From JAYPHU01 sp964611435 (lineage in GTDB: Bacteria > Pseudomonadota > Alphaproteobacteria > Rhodospirillales > UBA2165): a DNA stretch of 64,000 nucleotides. Under the pieces are notes generated by a model. It searched no databases. It had not been told where the DNA came from and saw nothing but the letters and a program-made list of their open reading frames with translations. Shown here one piece after another: positions 60,747-64,000 of the stretch (positions within the stretch are counted from its first letter, which is position 1; the number at the start of each line of letters is the position of its first letter). Where the stretch lies: assembly GCA_964611435.1 (NCBI GenBank), contig CAZSXT010000011.1, forward strand, positions 36,499 to 100,498, given 5' to 3'. Both the position numbers and the translations under genes were made by a program.

Positions 60747-61253
60747 ATGATCCAATTGAATTATTCTGACGCCGCCATTGAAGGATCGGACGGAATGCCG
60801 TTTGAAATCCGGATGATCCCCGGCGTGGTTGAACGTCTCGCCGCCATCCGCTGGCTGTTGGGCCTGTTCGCCGGGATTTGTGTGACCTTGGGGCTGATTT
60901 TCTATGCGGTCGGCGCGGGCCCTGTTTTGGGGTTCATGGGATTGGAGGTGGGATTGCTCGCCGCCGCCTATCAGTTTTGCCGGCGCAATTCCCGCACAAG
61001 GGAATTCGTCGTGCTCACCGATAAAGACCTGTTCGTCCGCAAGATCGATCGGTGGGGGTCGGAGAGCATCCTCCGGTTCCAGCCGCAGTGGCTGAACGTG
61101 GACCTGGCGGGCAAACTAACCCTCAGCTCCAAGGGCCGGGCGGTCGAGGTGGGATCGTTCTTGACCGCCGCCGAACGCCGGCGCGCGTTTGAGGCCCTGC
61201 AGGACGGATTGCAGCGCTTGCGTCTCGCGCAATTGGAAAGTGAAGCCGGCTAG
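60747..61253 (+). CDS. DUF2244 membrane protein
   Basis: 168-aa protein with two adjacent helices (AIRWLLGLFAGICVTLGLIFYAV and LGFMGLEVGLLAAAYQFC) and a soluble C-terminal domain containing TREFVVLTDKDLFVRKIDRWG and FQPQWLNVDL. DUF2244 is widespread in alphaproteobacteria and its role is unknown. Start ATG 60747. Its stop codon overlaps the dapB stop on the opposite strand (shared CTAG). Confidence 0.85.
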   Translation: MIQLNYSDAAIEGSDGMPFEIRMIPGVVERLAAIRWLLGLFAGICVTLGLIFYAVGAGPVLGFMGLEVGLLAAAYQFCRRNSRTREFVVLTDKDLFVRKIDRWGSESILRFQPQWLNVDLAGKLTLSSKGRAVEVGSFLTAAERRRAFEALQDGLQRLRLAQLESEAG

Positions 61254-62053
61254 GATTTAAAGCCCAGTACGTCCTGCATGTCATAGAGACCGGGGGCCTT
61301 GCCCTCGGACCAAAGTGCGGCGCGCACCGCGCCCCGGGAGAAAATGCCCCGCGATGTGGCAATATGGCCGAGCTGCACGCGCTCCGCGTCCGCCGCAAAA
61401 ATTACGCTATGCTCGCCGACCACATCACCGCCACGCAGCGCGGTGATGCCGATATCGCCCCGTTTGCGTTCGCCGGTGATCCCGTCCCGGCCGCGCTGCG
61501 CCACGTCGGCCAGATTAACGCCGCGCCCGGCGGCGGCGGCCTCGCCCAAACCGATGGCCGTACCGGAGGGCGCATCCACTTTGTGCTTGTGATGCATCTC
61601 GACGATCTCGATATCGAAGTCCTCGTCCAACGTGCCGGCCAGTTGCTTGGTGAGCGCGAACAGCACATTGACCCCGACGGAGAAGTTCATCGCCTTGATG
61701 ATCACCGCCTTTTCCGCAGCGGCTTCGATCTCCGCCATTTGCGCGTCGTCATGGCCGGTGGTGCCCAGCACCAGCGCCGTGCCGTGTTCGACCGCCAAGT
61801 CCAGATGGACTTTGGTCACAGGCGCGATGGTGAAATCGATGACGGTGTCGGCGGCGGCGAAAAGCGCCGCCGTGTCATCGGTGATGGTTTGGCCGTTGGC
61901 CGCCAGTCCGGCGGTCGCCGCCACGTCCTGGCCCAGCGCGGCATGGCCGGGGCCTTCCGTCCCGCCGGCAAGCTCACAGCCATTGGTGGCCAGGACTTCC
62001 TTGACCAGCATCTGACCCATCCGGCCCGTACAGCCGACAATTCCGATTTTCAT
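61250..62053 (-). CDS. dapB: 4-Hydroxy-tetrahydrodipicolinate reductase
   Basis: NAD(P)H-dependent step in lysine and diaminopimelate synthesis. 267 aa. MKIGIVGCTGRMGQMLVKEV is the cofactor loop; the active-site MHHKHKVDAPSGTAIG with catalytic His and Lys is intact, and VLGTTGHDDAQ precedes it. 47 bases after dnaJ, consistent with a dnaK-dnaJ-dapB order seen in alphaproteobacteria. Confidence 0.95.
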   Translation of the reverse strand: MKIGIVGCTGRMGQMLVKEVLATNGCELAGGTEGPGHAALGQDVAATAGLAANGQTITDDTAALFAAADTVIDFTIAPVTKVHLDLAVEHGTALVLGTTGHDDAQMAEIEAAAEKAVIIKAMNFSVGVNVLFALTKQLAGTLDEDFDIEIVEMHHKHKVDAPSGTAIGLGEAAAAGRGVNLADVAQRGRDGITGERKRGDIGITALRGGDVVGEHSVIFAADAERVQLGHIATSRGIFSRGAVRAALWSEGKAPGLYDMQDVLGFKS

Positions 62054-62100
62054 GGGATCCCCCGTTTTCTCTTCCGCCGTTTCAGCGGCGGCAGACTACC

Positions 62101-63249
62101 CTAATCCTTCAGGTCTTCCCAGAGGTCCTTGACCTTGGAGAAAAAGCCCTCGGATTCCGGGCTGTTGTCGGAGGACTTGCCTTCTTTCTCGAACTCCTGC
62201 AGCAGCTCTTTCTGCCGCTTGGTGAGATTGACCGGCGTTTCTACATTCACCTGAACGAACATGTCTCCCCGTTCCTTGGAGCGCAGGATGGACATGCCCT
62301 TGTTCTTGAGCCGGAACTGATGGCCGGACTGGGTGCCGAGAGGGATGGTGATGCGCGCCCGTCCGCCGTCCACGGTGGGCACTTCCACATGGCCACCCAA
62401 CGAGGCAATGGTGAACGGCAGCGGCACCTTGCAATAGATGTTGGCGCCGTCCCGCTGGAAGATGTGATGGGGGGCGACGGAAATAAAGATATACAGATCA
62501 CCCGGCGCCGCACCGTTGAGCCCGGCCTCCCCCTCGCCTGACAGGCGGATGCGAGTGCCGTCCTCAACCCCCGGCGGAATGGTGACCGACAGGGTCTTTT
62601 CCAGATGCACCCGGCCGGAACCGCTGCAGTTCGGGCACGGTTCCTTGATCACTTTGCCCTGGCCGCCGCAAGACGGGCAGGTGCGCTCAATCGTAAAGAA
62701 ACCCTGTTGGGCGCGCATTTTGCCGGCGCCGTTGCACGACGGGCAGGTATCCGGCGCCGCGCCGCCTTTGGAGCCGACGCCATTGCAATCACCGCAGGCA
62801 ACCGAGGTCGGCACGCGGATATTGGTCTTGTTGCCCTTGTAAGCCTGGGCCAGGGAAATTTCCATATTGTAGCGCAAGTCCGCGCCGCGGCCCGATTGGC
62901 GTCCGCCGCGCCCACCCCGGCCCCCGGCAAACGCATCGCCAAACATCTCGTCGAAAATATCGGCAAAGCCGGAAAATCCGTGGCCGAAACCCTGATTGAA
63001 GCCGCCTGCGCCGGGACCGCCTTGTTCGAACGCGGCATGGCCGAACCGGTCATAGGCGGCGCGCTTCTCCTCGTCGGACAGCACGTCGTTGGCTTCGTTG
63101 ATTTCCTTGAATTTCTTTTCGGCCTCGGCATCACCCTGATTGCGGTCGGGGTGATACTTCATGGCGAGCTTGCGGTACGCCTTTTTGATGTCGTCCGCGC
63201 TAGCGCTCTTATCGACCTCGAGGGTCTTATAATAATCTTCCTTCGCCAT
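62101..63249 (-). CDS. dnaJ: Chaperone DnaJ
   Basis: Hsp40 partner of DnaK. 382 aa. The J domain has the HPD motif in KYHPDRNQGDAEAEK, then a G/F-rich region (GPGAGGFNQGFGHGFSG), four CxxCxGxG zinc motifs (CGDCNGVG, CPSCNGAG, CPSCGGQG, CPNCSGSG) and the C-terminal substrate domain. ATG 63249. A hairpin in the 77-base dnaK-dnaJ gap may set its level. Confidence 0.96.
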   Translation of the reverse strand: MAKEDYYKTLEVDKSASADDIKKAYRKLAMKYHPDRNQGDAEAEKKFKEINEANDVLSDEEKRAAYDRFGHAAFEQGGPGAGGFNQGFGHGFSGFADIFDEMFGDAFAGGRGGRGGRQSGRGADLRYNMEISLAQAYKGNKTNIRVPTSVACGDCNGVGSKGGAAPDTCPSCNGAGKMRAQQGFFTIERTCPSCGGQGKVIKEPCPNCSGSGRVHLEKTLSVTIPPGVEDGTRIRLSGEGEAGLNGAAPGDLYIFISVAPHHIFQRDGANIYCKVPLPFTIASLGGHVEVPTVDGGRARITIPLGTQSGHQFRLKNKGMSILRSKERGDMFVQVNVETPVNLTKRQKELLQEFEKEGKSSDNSPESEGFFSKVKDLWEDLKD

Positions 63250-63288
63250 GTGGCCTGAATCCCCTAGGTGGGCGGACTGGTCCGGCGG

Positions 63289-63313
63289 CCGGGCGGAGGA
63301 TCACCCCGCCCGG
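63289..63313 (-). promoter_or_regulatory. Hairpin in the dnaK-dnaJ intergenic gap
   Basis: Perfect 8-bp stem CCGGGCGG/CCGCCCGG (63289-63296 and 63306-63313, 9-base loop) with no U-tract on the minus strand. It could slow ribosome or polymerase progress or protect the dnaK mRNA end, giving more DnaK than DnaJ. The gap holds no separate gene. Confidence 0.55.
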
Positions 63314-63326
63314 TTCGCCGAAACTG

Positions 63327-64000
63327 TTAGCCGTCCTTTTTCTCGGAGTCGTCGACTTCCTCGAACTCCGCATCCACGACCGTTTCATCGGCGGATGAGG
63401 CGTCGGCGGATCCGTCCGGACCCATGCCGCCCATGTCGGCCATGTCCGGGCCGCCTTCTTCCTGGCTGGCCTTATACATGGCTTCGCCGAGCTTCATGGC
63501 GGCCTGCATCAGCGCGTCGGTCTTGGCTTTGATCTCTTCCGGATCTTCGCTTTCCTGAACGTCTTTCAGGTCCTGCAGCGCCTTTTCGATCGCGTCCTTT
63601 TCTTCCGCCGTGACCTTGTCGCCATAATCCTCCAGGTTCTTCTCGGTGGAGTGGATCATGGAATCGGCATTGTTACGGACTTCGACCAGTTCCCGGCGCA
63701 GCTTGTCTTCCTCGGCATGGGCCTCGGCGTCCTGTACCATCTGCTCGATATCGGCATCGGACAGCCCGCCGGAGGCTTGGATGCGAATCTGCTGCTCCTT
63801 GCCGGTCGCCTTGTCCTTGGCGGACACGTTAACGATGCCGTTGGCGTCGATGTCGAAGGTCACTTCGATCTGCGGCATACCGCGCGGCGATGGCGGAATG
63901 CCGACCAGATCAAACTGGCCCAAGAGCTTGTTGTCGGCGGCCATTTCGCGCTCGCCCTGGAACACGCGGATGGTCACCGCGGTCTGGTTGTCCTCGGCGG
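63327..64000 (-). CDS. dnaK: Chaperone DnaK, C-terminal part (cut by right edge)
   Basis: Hsp70 chaperone; only the C-terminal approximately 224 residues are in the window, the frame running off the right edge. Visible is the substrate-binding domain start (AEDNQTAVTIRVFQGEREMA, LGQFDLVGIPPSPRGMPQIE) and the helical lid (HAEEDKLRRELVEVRNNADS). The tail ends EFEEVDDSEKKDG, a variant of the usual EEVD-type acidic end. dnaJ follows 77 bases later. Confidence 0.97.
   Translation of the reverse strand, partial: AEDNQTAVTIRVFQGEREMAADNKLLGQFDLVGIPPSPRGMPQIEVTFDIDANGIVNVSAKDKATGKEQQIRIQASGGLSDADIEQMVQDAEAHAEEDKLRRELVEVRNNADSMIHSTEKNLEDYGDKVTAEEKDAIEKALQDLKDVQESEDPEEIKAKTDALMQAAMKLGEAMYKASQEEGGPDMADMGGMGPDGSADASSADETVVDAEFEEVDDSEKKDG

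Noticed and set aside
1..64000. CRISPR array, prophage, insertion sequence or defence island
   Set aside because: No regularly spaced repeats, no transposase, integrase or phage structural motifs, and no tRNA-flanked region with atypical composition were seen.

Overview
The window reads as a contiguous piece of an alphaproteobacterial chromosome, GC rich and almost fully coding (62 genes, no gene-free gap above about 230 bases). The assignment rests on gene order and regulators. A single leftward block runs tsaB-rimI-mucR-fur-miaB-phoH-ybeY-corC-lnt-HTH-metK-trmB, then rimP-nusA-ylxR-infB-rbfA-truB-rpsO-pnp, then fabA-fabB-fabI-irr. Irr, MucR, a PraR-like repressor and a Fur/Mur protein without CxxC pairs are alphaproteobacterial hallmarks. 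A lineage near Rhodospirillales is plausible, but I cannot fix the order from sequence alone. I see no tRNA, rRNA, CRISPR array, prophage, insertion sequence or degraded gene.

Layout. 1-6.3 kb (+): ubiE (cut by the left edge) and ubiB for ubiquinone, coaBC, dut, then an Rrf2 regulator, cysK and a MoeB/ThiF-type E1 enzyme that look like a sulfur unit. 6.3-8 kb: a hydroxyacid dehydrogenase and a secreted SH3 protein. 8-11 kb (-): irr, rubrerythrin, an Fe-S/CCG-domain protein and a DUF3501 protein, with a promoter, an Irr-type operator and an internal terminator. 11-34 kb (-): fatty acid synthesis, RNA decay, the translation/transcription operon, metK, lipoprotein acylation, ribosome maturation and tRNA modification. 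34-37 kb: three cell-wall enzymes (D,D-dipeptidase, polysaccharide deacetylase, Bax-like glucosaminidase). 37-45 kb (-): trpS, murJ, glnD and mutS, with a palindrome-rich repeat between glnD and mutS. 45-57 kb: a glutathione transferase and a surface-glycan block (polytopic membrane protein, GT2, three GT9 enzymes, a methyltransferase), interspersed with alanine dehydrogenase plus a macrodomain protein, an AmpG-like permease and a PfkB kinase. 57-60 kb (+): an EI24 membrane protein, a bactofilin and a proline-rich lipoprotein. 60-64 kb: nth, a DUF2244 protein, dapB, dnaJ and the 3-prime end of dnaK (cut by the right edge).

Regulatory structure is the most informative part beyond gene calls. 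Intrinsic terminators follow rpsO, pnp, the HTH gene upstream of metK, and rubrerythrin. A further one sits in the rimP leader, just downstream of a promoter overlapping the trmB stop; that is the arrangement expected for an attenuator controlling the rimP-nusA-infB operon. The pnp leader folds into strong hairpins, as expected for autoregulation by RNA processing. Several starts were moved from the longest open frame on ribosome-binding-site or family grounds (metK GTG, rpsO, dut, cysK, nth, ald and others).

The window is mainly housekeeping. I found no clear defence system or wholly new operon. The best candidates for something under-described are the irr-rubrerythrin-FeS-DUF3501 unit, the bactofilin/proline-rich lipoprotein pair with its 12-bp tandem repeat, and the glycan block.
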